Shown in pieces: positions 47,120 to 59,091 of a stretch of 64,000 bases of DNA. Both the position numbers and the translations under genes were made by a program. The stretch lies in NCBI GenBank assembly GCA_028583415.1, contig CM053269.1, forward strand, positions 25,039,477 to 25,103,476, read 5' to 3'. Below the pieces are notes generated by a model that saw nothing but the letters and a program-made list of their open reading frames with translations, had not been told where the DNA came from and searched no databases. Origin of the DNA: Protea cynaroides. Its lineage: Eukaryota > Streptophyta > Magnoliopsida > Proteales > Proteaceae. Within the stretch, counting starts at the first letter, position 1; every line of letters begins with the position of its first letter.

Positions 47120-47251
47120 GTTGATGCAGGTTACATTGTCGAGGACTACATGGATTTTCCAGTGTATGGAGGTACTGCTGCCTTGGAAGTGCAAGCAGGG
47201 GAGGACGAGCATGACGCTTCATGCGAGTGCCCTTTCTGCGTGTACCTCTAG
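47120..47251 (+). CDS. LTR-encoded Cys-motif peptide, LTR2 form, outer LTR2
   Basis: Open 132-nt frame, VDAGYIVEDYMDFPVYGG at the start and EHDASCECPFCVYL then TAG at the end. It follows GTTTTTAG. Third-position differences from the LTR1 copies (GAC/GAT, TAC/TAT, GAG/GAA) outnumber radical changes in the conserved positions. Confidence 0.45.
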   Translation, partial: VDAGYIVEDYMDFPVYGGTAALEVQAGEDEHDASCECPFCVYL

Positions 47252-47544
47252 GATATGGATAATTTGATTATTTTATTTCAGTTGGATTTTATAAATGATG
47301 TAAAGCTATTTATTTACGTTTTGGTATTTTGAATAATTGGATAATTTATTTATTTATCAATAAAAGTACTCAATTCATTATTATTAAAACTTCCGTTGTA
47401 TTTAATCGTATTATCGTATTCTGATTATGGTTATGTGCAATGGTTTGTGTTAGTGGACACGGTCTTATTGAGATCATGGTGTGAACCGTTGGTTTAATGG
47501 CGGTTCACTCACACTTCTGGTTCAGTTGGAATTGGGGTGTGACA

Positions 47545-47824
47545 TTGACGTTCTCAATAGACCAAGTATTGACTATGACACCGATGTGCAACAAATTGAC
47601 ATTAAGGCGATTTGGATCGACCCAATAAAGATGTACGTGGAGATGGACGACTTAACTGACGAACAATGAGAATGACACTGAGTTCAAGAAAAAAGTGATG
47701 GATGGCAAGTTATATTGCAATCGGTCACACACCATTTTTTCCAATGCCTCACCCCCTCAAAAAGACGTGACACCATGTAGGAAATCCATGCAGGCATTTG
47801 TGGAAGCCACATAGGAGATAGGGC
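47545..47824 (+). other. Single-copy-looking sequence with a short open stretch
   Basis: 47550-47669 is open and reads like coding sequence (IDYDTDVQQIDIKAIW, then a stop after DDLTDEQ). I do not recognise it, and it may be a gene or transposon relic. Confidence 0.3.
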
Positions 47825-48260
47825 CTATGTCAACGACTCCTCACTAGCCTTGACCCACTCAATCCAACGACTATCTTTGTCATTCGCAATGGCCCATACT
47901 TGTATTAATATTCCTGCAACATTCATGTCTCTAGTCCTCTTTACTCCCTGACCTCTTTCTGCCTTTGGTTTGCAAATGAAATCCCATGCTACAAAGTGAA
48001 TTTTTTTCTTCATTTATTGGCTAGACCAGAAAAATTTGGAGAAAAGGGATTTAATGTCCTTGATGATTTTCTTTGGGATGCCAAAAATGCCAGTCCAGTT
48101 TAACTATGATACTTTGAAGAACTGTTTGTATAAGTTGTAGCCTACTAGCTTAAGAAAGAAATCTACTTTTCCACCCTTCCAATTTTCTCCTCATAAAGTC
48201 TACAATGTGGGCATAATGGGAAGCAAACAGCCTACCAAAGAAGAGAGGCAACCGATTATA
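47825..48260 (-). pseudogene. LINE (non-LTR) reverse transcriptase C-terminal fragment
   Basis: On the minus strand from about 48255: FFGRLFASHYAHIVDFMRRK, then LEGWKSRFLS, a degenerate GGRLTLI-like stretch and a DWHFWHPKE-like stretch. A continuous frame from 48013 follows, with VAWDFICKPKAERGQGVK, DMNVAGILIQVWAIA and WIEWVKA. This order is that of the C-terminal part of plant L1-type ORF2 proteins. It has stops and frameshifts and no visible ends. Confidence 0.7.
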
Positions 48261-49454
48261 AATTCACTTTGCTCATGGCATATGCATAGGGGTGTCAATT
48301 TTGGGACCGAACAAGTAACCCAGATCGAGCTGGCCTAAATTAACCCGAAACTGACTTGGACTGAACTGAAAGTAGACATGTTTCTAGTTAGTTTCTTATA
48401 ATACTTCTTGGTCCCAGTCTAGTCCTAGCTAGTTTGAAACCAAACCGTTAAGGCGAACCGGCCAAGCTTGAACCGAACTTCATCCTAGCTTGAATTAAAT
48501 CGAATGTCAGGGATATGGACATATGGTGGTCAGTTCAATCAGCACCAAAATAAGATGGTATCCTTTATCGGGTAGTAAATGGATCCGAAACCAAACCGGC
48601 TCGAAGTTAATCCGATAACAAACCGACACCAAATTGGCCCAGCTCATTAGTAATGTACACAGTGCAACCTACCTAGCCTGAACCTCTTAATGGATATGTT
48701 TCGGTCAAGTTTTATAAAGTCCAACACCGATTTGGCTTAGACTGGACCGTTAACACCCCAATACAGGATTGATTATGTGATCGGTCTAGTTTTGGTCCTG
48801 GTCTGTTGCCCCATTATGAAAATGAGTGATGGAACCCAATCCGGATCATTGACGCTCCCTAACAAAATTTCTTCCCCAACCCCTCCCTTATTTTGGGGTT
48901 TAAGGGATCGGGTCGGCCGATGGATCGATCGCGGGCAACACGGCTATTCGTTTGGCAAGGTTGGATAGGTTTTTTTTCACGCGTGTTAGTTGAACCATGG
49001 ATTTTTTTGGATTGACACAGCCCGGTCCGGGCTGATCCGAACCGATTTGGGAACGGTTAGAGGCCGATCCCATACCCGAACCCGCGTTCTTAAACCTTCG
49101 TACTGTAACGAGAAGCAGCCAGCGTTTTTCTTGTTGGGGCGGAAAGAGGTGTATTTTTCTTCCTATATTTGCTTCGGTGACGGTGGTGAAACACGATTTC
49201 GATTTAGCCCTGGCTTAGAACCAGAGCATAGCTTGAGAATTGCGCCTAGGCGTTAAACCAACCAACCCTGATTGCTTAACAGCTTAGACCCAAATCGATT
49301 CCCAATCTATTTCTGCTGGTAACAAACACAACGGATCCATTTTGGAGCTTGAAGTTGCTGCAATTGCTTGTGCTTATACGATCACCAAGTCTTCGTCTTT
49401 CATGTGGCACTAAAGCAAAGTAACGAAGAAGGGTTGTTTTATATAGGAAGAGAT
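48261..49454 (+). other. Upstream region of the P5A ATPase gene
   Basis: 48290-48770 is rich in ACCGAACC/GGTTCGG-like words but I recognise no element. 49000-49454 is the likely promoter and 5' UTR. An upstream ATG at 49368 is in frame with exon 1, but the family N-terminus matches the ATG at 49455. Confidence 0.5.
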
Positions 49455-51924
49455 ATGTCGAGGTTCAATGTCGATGGGAAAGTAGTAGAGTGGGTCGACT
49501 TGCTGAAAAAGAGAAACTGGCCATGGCGTTTGGATGTGTGGCCCTTTGCCATTCTGTATGCTGCTTGGCTTCTTACCATCGTTCCTAGCATAGACTTCTT
49601 TGATGCTTTGATAGTTTTTGGGGGGCTGGTGGCTTTTCACATGCTAGTGTTGCTTTTCACGGCTTGGTCTGTGGATTTCAGATGTTTTGTCCAGTATAGC
49701 AAGGTATGATTTGGGTTCTCTCCTTCTGTTTTTCTTCTAAATTTCTTGGTGATACTGAATTTATGTAGTACACTTGTATTCTTGCATATAGTTCGTAATT
49801 TAAATGTTGACAAGGCAATCACGTAATTTGTCTATGACCCTAGGCGTTTGCATTTGTTGATAATGTGATATAAGCTGCTTTGGAGTTTATTTGATGATTA
49901 CCTATATATATTGTAAGCGGTCAATGCTTCTTGGAATATTTTGTAGTTGTTAGAACAACTACTTCATCAAAGAGTAATGCGTTGATAGCAAGGGTACTTT
50001 AATGTATCGTAGAAAAAGGTGAACTTCTTTTTTCTTTTTGCTTTTTAAAAGATGAGAAGTTTGCTTTAAGTTTCTTTGATCTAGTCTTTTGCAATATTGG
50101 AGAAGAATATGGTGTAGGATGGCAAGGGCGATCTCTGGTAGTAGTTGGCCTGTTAATCATAGTGGTTGAGCTAGTGATCAAACTAAGTAACTAATTCGTT
50201 TTAAGTTTTGACCTCCATAAGAGACCTGGAATGTTAGTGGCTTCGCAATCTCTGAACAAATTATGAGATTCTTGCAGCTGGCTACCACAGGGAACAACTC
50301 AGAATTGAAGAAAATTTAGAGGGCTTAAGAGAGCATTAACTTATCTGAAGGTCATAATAGTGGTTTTAAATGCTTAGAATTGAATCATTGATAGCTAGCA
50401 TCAATGCTGCAACACATGTTGATAAGATTGAGAGAAATTATGATGTATGTCAATTTGAGTTTTATTCTCGGTACATTACAAAAGTGTGGGTAGGTTAACC
50501 TGCAACTGTGCCTTGCTGACATGCTGTGGCAGTGTTGCCAAATTCCACCATTCTTATTTTATTTTATTTTTCATTTCAGTAGCAGAAATTTGTATTTTTT
50601 TGGATAAGGCAACAATATTAGCAAAGTTATATATTAAGGGAAAATGTTATTTGTAATCATGGAAGTGTTTGCTTGATGGTTCACATTTCTGAGCCACATT
50701 GAGTGCTCCTCTAGTTAAAATGGCCATTGGATGGAATGCTATGCCCTTGGATTTGCCTCATGCATAGTTGTCAAGGGCCATTGGATGGAATGCTATACCC
50801 TTGGATTTGCCTCATGCATAGTTGTTAAGGCGCCAAGGCGAACCAAGGCGTCGGAGGCCTGACGGGGGAGCCTAGGAGACCAAGGCGACCAAGGCGCCCG
50901 CCTAGGCGACTAAGGTGCCGGCCTAGATGACCAAGGCGCTCAATTTTCCAAGGCGTCACAAGGGCGCTTGCGTGCTCAGGCGCCTAGGCCAAGCGCCCAG
51001 GCGCCTAGGCGAAGCCTTGACAACTATGGCCACATGTTAAGTTCTGCATCCCATCTCTGCCGTATGGCCCACCACATTTGGGCTTCACATTGGATTTAAA
51101 CTGCCCCCGAGGTGTCAGAGTTGAATTTGCGATCAAACTTTTTTTTATTGTTGTATATATCTATATGGGAAAATGGAACTGGTCCAGAACTTACCAGACA
51201 GGGCATAACGTGGATGGCACATTCACAAAATTTCAGCCGCAACAGAGATGCCATGTGGAAGACGTCAGATATTTGGGTTATGAAAGCAAGGGAACTTTGT
51301 GCAAATATTAATGAAGGATTTACACACAAGGAAAAGTACCCTTTGAGTAGTAGAGAATCACATCATCTCCATTCAAATAGAAAATTCAGCTGTGTGTATT
51401 ACTTCTGGGAAGTCCCTTTAAATTCTTTTATCCTATGGCTAATATAAATTAGCCATGTGGTTTACTTATGTTTTTATTATTGAGAAATGATCATTCTCTG
51501 AGGAGTTTGCTAGTGGTTTCTGTAAGGGAGCTAACCAACAAAAAAAATTCCCGTGTAATTGTACTTGCTAACTTTGTTCTGAATTATAAACAAGTAATAA
51601 TGGGTGGCTAAATCCATAATGTTCATACTGTAGGTTTTATCTACATTTGCCTTTGCACAGGCACACCATTCCATTATATCTGATTGTCTCATATAGTGAA
51701 TCAGGGGAAAGAACAACTTCAAATAAGATTAGTGCCGTTCATTTTGGGTGGGGACTGGAGAGCATTTAAATTTGCTTATATTACTTGTTGCTGCAATTTT
51801 GTGATATGGTGTTGCCTGTTTTGATTGACAGGTGAAAGATATTCACCATGCGGATGCATGCAAAGTAACTCCATCAAAGTTCTCTGGTTCTAAAGAAATT
51901 GTGCCCCTTCATTTTCGTAGATCA
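49455..51924 (+). CDS. PDR2: P5A-type cation-transporting ATPase (MIA/PDR2 family), first two coding exons
   Basis: Exon 1 is 49455-49703 (83 codons, MSRFNVDGKVVEWVD at the start, FVQYSK at the end). The donor is AAG|GTATGA. Exon 2 is 51832-51924 (31 codons) between GACAG| and TCA|GTAAGT. It includes ADACKVTPSKFSGSKEIVPL. Both are phase 0. I recall the Arabidopsis MIA/PDR2 (At5g23630) N-terminus as very similar, with WPWRLDVWPF, TIVPSIDF and LLFTTWSVDF. The family is an ER-membrane P-type ATPase; yeast and animal homologues remove misinserted helices from the membrane, and plant mutants affect pollen and phosphate response. Exon 1 has two hydrophobic segments, about residues 29-45 and 51-71. 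No further exon is found to 64000, so the gene runs on or is broken. Confidence 0.9.
50722..50829 (+). repeat. 54-bp tandem duplication next to the MITE in intron 1
   Basis: GGCCATTGGATGGAATGC starts at 50722 and again at 50776. Each unit ends in CATAGTTGTYAAGG, the first 14 bases of the adjacent MITE, so a MITE end was copied together with its flank. Confidence 0.9.
50817..51028 (+). mobile_element. hAT-type MITE, 212 bp, in intron 1 of the ATPase gene
   Basis: Terminal inverted repeat CATAGTTGTYAAGG at both ends. Flanking 8-bp duplication GCCTCATG (50809-50816) and GCCACATG (51029-51036), one mismatch. The inside is made of AAGGCG and GCGCCTAGG words. The same terminus begins the hAT element at 60219, which could supply transposase. 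Confidence 0.85.
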
Positions 51925-52077
51925 GTAAGTTCCATTTTTCCATCTCGATTCCTGATAATTTCATGTTTCCATTTATTGCTGGGTGTGCAACTGTGAGCTG
52001 GACTTGGATTATTGTGGTCATGTCTTGTGATTGAACCCTACCTTTGCCCTCCTAATCCTCCAACCACACTTCCTAGG

Positions 52078-52112
<35 letters not shown>

Positions 52113-53561
52113 CTGTGAACTGGAGCTTCTCTTGTGCTGCATTCAGTAGCTGATGAGTGATACTGTTGGTAGGAACTTATTTCCTGGGTGATTGTTCTCT
52201 TTGCTTGTGTGGATAGTTAGCATTCAGTTGCTGACATCTTAGACAGGGTAGATCCTTGGTTTGTATATACTGGTAAATGTGCTAATAGATTTAATGTCCT
52301 CAACACCCCCCTGGTGAATTGACAACACAAGAAATGCTAAGTTAAGGTAAAGAAGATGAGAGAACTGGATGCGCTAATGTGTCGTAGTATAAAAGTTCCC
52401 TTACTGCCTGTGATTAAATTTATCTTGGATGAGAACAATGAGGAGCAGGAGCAATCTATGAGGGAAATCCTAGAGGCCAATATCATTACTAAAATGACGC
52501 AAATAACATCTGATGATCCTCTCACGAAAAGGAACCCATGCAGAGGGAAGCCATAACTAAATGTTAGAGGGTAACAAGATATGACCTGCAATTTTGTGCC
52601 AGGTGCAGGTCTGTATGATATACTGGTAAGTGTGGTAATAGATTTAATGCTCTTAACACCCCCCGCAAGTTGACAACACAAGAAATGCTATATTAAGATA
52701 AAGAATTGGATGCATTAACTTGTAGTAGTATTAAAGTTACCTTACTGCCTGAGACTAAATTTATCTTGGATGAGAAAAACCAGGAGCAGGAGCAGTATAT
52801 GAGGAAAATCCTAAAGGCCTTTAAGCATGTTGCCTGTGGCATCATATTAATTTTGAAGTGCGAATGCTTGTAGCCAAATTTGACAGTTTTGTAGTACTAG
52901 TACATTTTTGTTGCAAACTGGACTCCTAGTGTAGTTGTCATTGTTGTCAACACATTGTGCCAGTTGGGCAACACACAGAGTTGATAAGTGACTTCATTAC
53001 ATGAGACACAACACGTGTCATTTGGACAATTCACAGAGTTGATAACTGAGTTCATTTTATGAGACAACACTCAGTTACTGTAGTTAGTAGACATATCACT
53101 GAGTCAGTGACAGTGGCAGTGGCATGGTGAGATGTGTTTATGAGTCGGAGTTGGTTGCCTGGTTGGACAGCTGTAGGTGGCAGATGGTTATTGCATCAGG
53201 TAGACAGTTTGGTGATGATGTGACCGCAGTGCACTATCTGGCAGATGGGGCAGTTTGGCCGTGACTGTGTATGGCAATTTATAGTGGAAGTGTTAGAACT
53301 CAGAAAGTGTCTGAAATGCTCGAAGGATCAGACAGTGAACTGTCATGCAGACAGAGCAGTGACAGTGCTGTTGTAGTGTGCACATGTGTTGCGATAGTGG
53401 TGGCAGTTTCCAACAGTGATTGAAGGGTGTTTGGCAGAGGTGACATGGTTAGATAGCACAATGGCAGTGCAGTGAGAGATATGCATGTACGACAGTGGTC
53501 AGCAGTGTTTGATAGCTTGTTATAACCCTTGGTGAAATGTAGATGTGGTTTGCACAGTGTT
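51925..53561 (+). other. Intron 2 of the ATPase gene, first part
   Basis: Non-coding. It holds an A-tract at 52078-52107 and the two-copy repeat listed below. No exon of the ATPase is recognised. Confidence 0.6.
52261..52830 (+). repeat. Imperfect tandem duplication of about 351 bp in intron 2
   Basis: AGAAATGCTAAGTTAAG at about 52331 recurs as AGAAATGCTATATTAAG at about 52682. The copies share GACAACACAAG, TTATCTTGGATGAGAA and GAGCAGGAGCA. Divergence looks well over 10 percent, so it is old. Confidence 0.8.
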
Positions 53562-53972
53562 TGTAAATTATAAAGAAGAAGAAGATTAGATGAGAGAAAG
53601 AGGAGAAGAAGAGGCTGCTGTAACTTTGGGAGTTTCAACAATAACTTGAGACCTCCCTATTACATTCAATATAAAGGGAATAATCTGGAGGGTTATAACT
53701 GTAAATTACAAAATAAAAATAAAAAAAGAAGAAAAGGGCGGAGGACCATAGCGCTATTGGGATTAGTGCCCGGCGCTAATACGAACATGGCCTGCAAAAA
53801 TAATCCATTGTAGAAGTTTTTCACGAACAAAGTGACAATCGACCTCAATGTGTTTCGTTATCATGAAACATAGGTATGGAAGCAATATGGATGGTAACTT
53901 GGTTGTCACACCACAGCTACATAAAATACATGTACGGAAAACCAAGTTCAGTTAACAATTGCTTTATCCACA

Positions 53973-56900
53973 TCAACTCACATGTGACATGTGCCATAAC
54001 ACGATATTCAAACTCTCACTAGACAGAGCAACAACCGTTTGCTTCTTGCTTTTCCAGGACATAAGATTTCTGCCAACAAAGGTACAGTACCCAGTAGTAG
54101 ATCGCTTGTCAATAGGGGAGCTAGCCCTCAGCATCTGAAAAATCCTCAACATGTCCATGTCTATGGTTTGAATATAGTAGACCATGGCTTAGAGCCTTCT
54201 TGAGATACCGTAAAATACGAATAACAACATCCCAATGAGGCGTCCAAGAAGGGGACATGAACTGATTTACAACACTGAGTGAGAATGCCACATTTGGTTG
54301 AGTCAAGGTGAGATAATTCAACTTCCCAACTAGTCTGCGATAACTCTTAGGAACTGTTAGAACATCACTATCATCAGTTATAAGTTTTATGTTAAGATCC
54401 ATTGGAGTATCCGTAGGCTTAGATTCTACCATCCTTGTCTCGGTGAGCAAATAAAAAACATATTTCCTTTGAGAAAGAGAAATACCTTTCCTTAATTAAG
54501 GCAGCTCAACTCCCAAAAAATATTTCAAGCGACCCAGGTCTTTGGTATGAAACTGTTTCTATAAATGAGTCTTCAAACTCTCATACTTGTATTGTAATCT
54601 CCAATAATCACTATGTCATTAACGTAAACAATGAGGAAAATCCTCCTTGTGCCAGACTGACGATAAAACTCCGAGTGCTTTGTTTCACATCGGGACAAGT
54701 CAAAACTGAGAACAACTTTTGTGAAACGACCAAACCATGCCCAAGGGGACTGCTTCAATCCATACAATGATTACTTGAGCCTAGACACCATACGAGACTC
54801 CCTTGAGCAACAAAACTAGGTGGTTGCTCCATGTAAACCTCCTCACGAAGATCACCATATAAGAAAACATTCTTCACATCAAGCTGGTGTAGCGGCGATG
54901 AAAAGCAGTAAGAGAATTCAAAATATAAACGGAGGCAAGCTTGGCAACAACAAGGTTTAAAATCTCGGTTCTCGGAGGCATCTCGGCCTCTGGGAAAACC
55001 AAGATCTCGCCGAGACAGTGCAAAGGACTTTTTTCTATAGTAAAAAAACTTGGCCGTTGGATAAGCATATGAAACACCTTTTTCTATAGCCAAAAAACTT
55101 GGCCGTTGGATAAGCATATGGAACATTCTAGGAGCATAAGCCTTTAGGAGCTAAACGACTTGATGGACCTGAATAACGACAAGCAGACATTGGGGGGGTC
55201 AGTTTACCTTTTTCATTTCTACCTCATCTCTTTCTCTTTCTTCCTTCACAGCTCTAAACACGGCTCCGTCTCTCTCTCTCTCTCTCTCTCTCGATCTCAC
55301 TTCCGCTCTTAGAGTTTGAGGAAGGATCTCTCCATCCTATCTAAGCTAGCCTTTGAAGGTTGCCATTTTTTGGAGATAGCGTGAGAGTGAGAGAGAGAGA
55401 GCTAATTTATAAATTAATGGATCTCAGACGTTGCTGAAAAAAATAAGTTGGAAGGAGAAGATAACAGGAAGGAAAAAATGGCGAGATTTTCTTCCTTTCA
55501 CGACTCTAAAGTGAGATCTTAGCGAAAAAATGGCAAGATTTTATTTATTCCCGAGATTTCGGCGAGATCTCAGCGCGAGATTATGCAGTCGATAACGAAA
55601 ATTGTTATCGACTCTAATCTTGTCTCGGTCTTCAATGAGAAGACTGAGAAAGCTGAGATCTCGGCGAGATTTTATTCCATGGGCAACAGGAGAAAAAGTG
55701 TCTAAGATAATCAACGACATAGACCTGAATATAGCCTTTGGGGACTAGGCGAGCCTTCAAATGTGCAGGAGAACCATCAAGGTTTACTTCGACAACATAA
55801 ACCCAGCGACAACCAATAGTTGACTCCTCCATAGCGTCCTCCAGCCAGGACTAGATAATGTTTCCGCAACAGACTTGGGAAGCAGGTGACAAGCAATAGT
55901 TGCTAAGGAATGAAAGGAAGGAGATAAACAAGAATAAGACACAAAATTTGAAAGAGGATGTTGGGTACAACTCTGAACACCCTTACGAAGAGCAATAGGA
56001 ACATCAAGGTTAGAAGATGGAATACTTAACTCAGGAGATGGGTCAAGATTAACAGGAGGAGAAGACATGGTATGGGCGAGAGAGGCCCCCCGGGGGGGGG
56101 GGTAGGATCTACCCGACGACGATGAGTATAAACAAGTTGGATGGCTGGTAAAGGAGGTGCGGGTGATGTAGGCGCGACAGTGAGCGGGGAAACTTGCGAA
56201 ACAGAATGTTGGACAATAGATGTAGGAAGACCATTATCTAACTCAGACACACCAAGGAATCATCCGGATACGTGGTGGGCTCAAAGAAAGAAACATCAGC
56301 AGTTACAAAATATTTACGCGACTCCGGGGAAAAACAATGATAACCCTTTTGAGTACGAGAATAACCAAGGAAAATTCACTTGAAAAACCTTGGGATTTAA
56401 CTTAGAGAGACCAGAACGATGATCATGAATTAAACCAACACACCCAAAGACACGAGGGGCTAGCACAAATCGTGGGTCAGAAGGAAACAACAATGAATGA
56501 GGAATCTCCATTTGAGACAGAAGAAGGTATGCCATTAATGAGAGAGCATGCAATTAAGATAGCATGCAATTAAAATAGCATTAGCCCAAAAAGGTTTGGC
56601 CACCTTCATTTAAAAAAGGAGAGACTTAATAACTTTCATTAAATGATGATTCTTCCGTTCCGCAACAAAGTTTTGTTGAGGGGTGTTGGAACAGGAAGAT
56701 TGATAAACCATTCCCTTGCAACCATAAACTTCGAAAACTGGTCAAAAAAATATTTCTTGGCATTGTCACTGCGGAAAACACGTGTGGATGTTTGGAATTG
56801 AGTCTCAATTTCTTTAACAAATGCACAAAAGATAGAAAACAATTCAGAACAGATTTTCATTAAATAAATCTAAGCAACTCTGGAAAAATCATAAACAATG

Positions 56901-58387
56901 GTAATAAAATACTTAAATCCCAACTTATATGTAACAGGACATGGACCCCATGCATTAGAATGGACTAAAGAAAAAGGGTGCGTAAACCGCTTATTTAATC
57001 GAGAGGAATAACTCACATGATGGAGCTTCCCAAACTGACATGACTCACATTCTAAACTAGACAAAGAACTAAAATGGGAATCAAGTTTCTTCAAACTTTG
57101 TAAGGACGGATGACCAAATTGACAATGAATCTGAGGGGGAGACAGCACATTCAAATAGGCAACGAGAAATTGATGGAGAATCCTCAAGTAGATACAACCC
57201 ACCTTTCTCACAGCCCCTACCAGTCATCTTCTTTGTTGTAAGATACTGAAAAACACATGAATCAGGATAAAAGGTTACAGAACAATTGTAAGCAGTGGTA
57301 AGCTTGCTGATCGACAAAAGGTTGAAAGGAAAATTTGGTTAATGAAGAACAAAAATAATGATAAAGATGGAGTGGATGACTAGTTCCAGTGCCATTGACT
57401 TTGACGGAATAGCCATCAGCCAAAGTGACATTGGAGGTGGAGGGGAAAAAATAAGAAAATATACCTGAGACGCCGTACATGTGATTGGAAGCACATGAAT
57501 CAATGATTGGACGAGAGGATGAAAGATATGCAGTGGCATTACCTTTTGGACAAAAGAAGCTGTGGAAGATGAGGAAGGCTGTGACGTCTGAAACTGGCTA
57601 AAGTGGGCATACACATGCCTAGGCTTGCTACAATGATGGCACGTATGAACAATGCTTGAACTGTTTGAAGAGGCTGGAGACTCTGAAGTTGGCCTCTGCC
57701 AGCACCACCACTGGTACCACAACCACGGAGACTAACAAACTCTGGTTAGAGACTAGGGCTGAACCATTCACAAGAGCAGTGTCACGAGAACTATCGCGAG
57801 ACACTTGTAACAAACAAGAAAAGGTATCCGCCAGAGAAGCCACCTTGTCACACTACCAAGAATCGAATGCGATCAGAATCATACTCAGGGCCAAGGCCTC
57901 CCATAATACCCACAACTACCTGTTTTTCCTGCTTGTTTTGCATCTTCTTCACATCAGCACTAATAGGAAGTAAAGCATTAAGCTTTTCATACATCCGTTT
58001 AAAGTCATCAAAGTACTGTTCTGATCTACCCTATAAAACTTGTGTGACAACTCTTAAATGCGAGACATATTATCATGGTCAGAATATAAAATATTTAAAT
58101 ATTCACATAATTCTTTTGCAGTGTCAATGTGGGTAACCAAATTCACAATTTGATTGTCCATATAAGGCAGCCACTGTCCCAAAATCCAAGCATCAATAGT
58201 GTCCCCATGTAGTATTTGTGCTAGACTTAGTCTCTGTTAAGTGACTCGGTTGATTTTGGCTAGTCAAAACCAATTTAACAATTTTCCTCCATTGCTAGAA
58301 ATTTGTAATTTCTTTTAGTTTCCTCTCTGTGATATGACTAGAGGATGAAGATACAACTTCGGTCACCATATTCTTGGTTTCGGCCAT
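53973..58387 (-). pseudogene. copia gag-pol pseudogene
   Basis: Read from ATG at 58387 (MAETKNMVTEVVSSSSS). The zinc knuckle reads CHHCSKPRHVYAHF and lacks the last Cys. The protease site is IDSCASNHMYG, with Cys where Gly is needed. Integrase: HCQFGHPSLQSL, CESCQFGKLHHVS, then VHSNAWGP with Asn at the first catalytic Asp, and RSDNAKKYF with the second. RT: GCRWVYVVEVNLDGSPAHLK, DVKNVFLYGDLREEVYMEQ, and YVNDI in place of YVDD. RNase H: SDAEG, SPIDKRSTTGYCTFVG, SWKSKKQTVVALSSES. Many frameshifts, and a TIR element interrupts RT. Several catalytic residues are lost, so it cannot work. Confidence 0.87.
54951..55681 (-). mobile_element. 731-bp TIR element (MITE-like) inside the copia RT
   Basis: It interrupts the RT frame between the FSPVA-like stretch and the AKLAS-like stretch. 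Target copies GGCAACAA (54943-54950) and GGCAACAG (55682-55689) suggest an 8-bp duplication. The ends, CAAGGTTTAAAATCTCGG and the complement of CGAGATTTTATTCCATG, are imperfect inverted repeats. Inside are repeated TCTCGGCGAGATCTC words, a CT microsatellite (55261-55293) and a 49-50-bp duplication (about 55028-55130). No coding sequence. Confidence 0.72.
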
Positions 58388-59091
58388 TGAACCAAGAAAT
58401 CACAAAACAAAGAGCCAACAAACAGCAAACCAGCAATATCGATTCTAGTAAAATCTATCAAAAAAGATAACCAACTATATCAATTTTAACAAAAATTGAT
58501 CCAAACAAAAGTGAAACCAGCAATATCGAATCAGCAACAACCAGAAGGCATCACATATTACCAGGAAAAATCGATTCGATATTGCATAGAACCAGCAAAT
58601 ATTGACTGGAATCAAACCAGAAAGTATCGGATAGAACAGATCTCATAGAACCAGAAAATATCGAACTGAATCACAGCAAACCAGAGTATTCATCATTAAG
58701 AGATGCAGTCACCTTCATCAATAATTCTTCATATTTTATCGAGAACAGGGGATGAACACACCCCCTCTTGCTTTCGGATGTAGCTTCTTGAGTTTGATAA
58801 GAAACAATCAAATGAAAGGAGCACTTGGAAGTAGTATCGAACACGATCTGATATACTGATGTATGTAACAGTGCCTAAAGATCAGGCTCTGATACCATGT
58901 AAATTATTGAGAAGAAGAAGATATAAGAGAGAAAGAGGAGAAGAAGAGGTTGCTGTAATTTTGGGAGTCTCAATAATAACTTGAGACCTCCCTATTGCAT
59001 TCAATATAAAGGGAATATCCCTAGAGGGTTATAATAGTAAATTACAACAGAAATTAAGAGATGGGGGAAGGACCATAGCACTATTGTGGTG

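Larger units (their letters stand above)
39171..47544 (+). mobile_element. Outer LTR2, forward, host of element A-D and of a solo LTR2
   Basis: The LTR2 pieces are 39171-40189 and 46569-47544. They join into one continuous LTR when compared with the reverse copy (for example the CGTTG...TGGAATGGG stretch). It ends GGGGTGTGACA at 47544 without a PBS, so it is a solo or 3' LTR. Its first 170-190 bp are absent here and should lie left of the window, before element A-D. The 5 bp after the end are TTGAC. Confidence 0.82.
53562..59091 (-). mobile_element. Ty1/copia retrotransposon, decayed, in intron 2
   Basis: LTRs of about 200-220 bp: 53562-53782 (3' LTR on the minus strand) and 58898-59091 (5' LTR). 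Both start TGTAAATTA on the plus strand and share AACTTGAGACCTCCCTATT. A minus-strand PBS TGGTATCAGAGC lies at 58886-58897. The internal region is in copia order: gag, protease, integrase, RT, RNase H. The outer ends of the right LTR and the target duplication are not clear. Confidence 0.88.
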
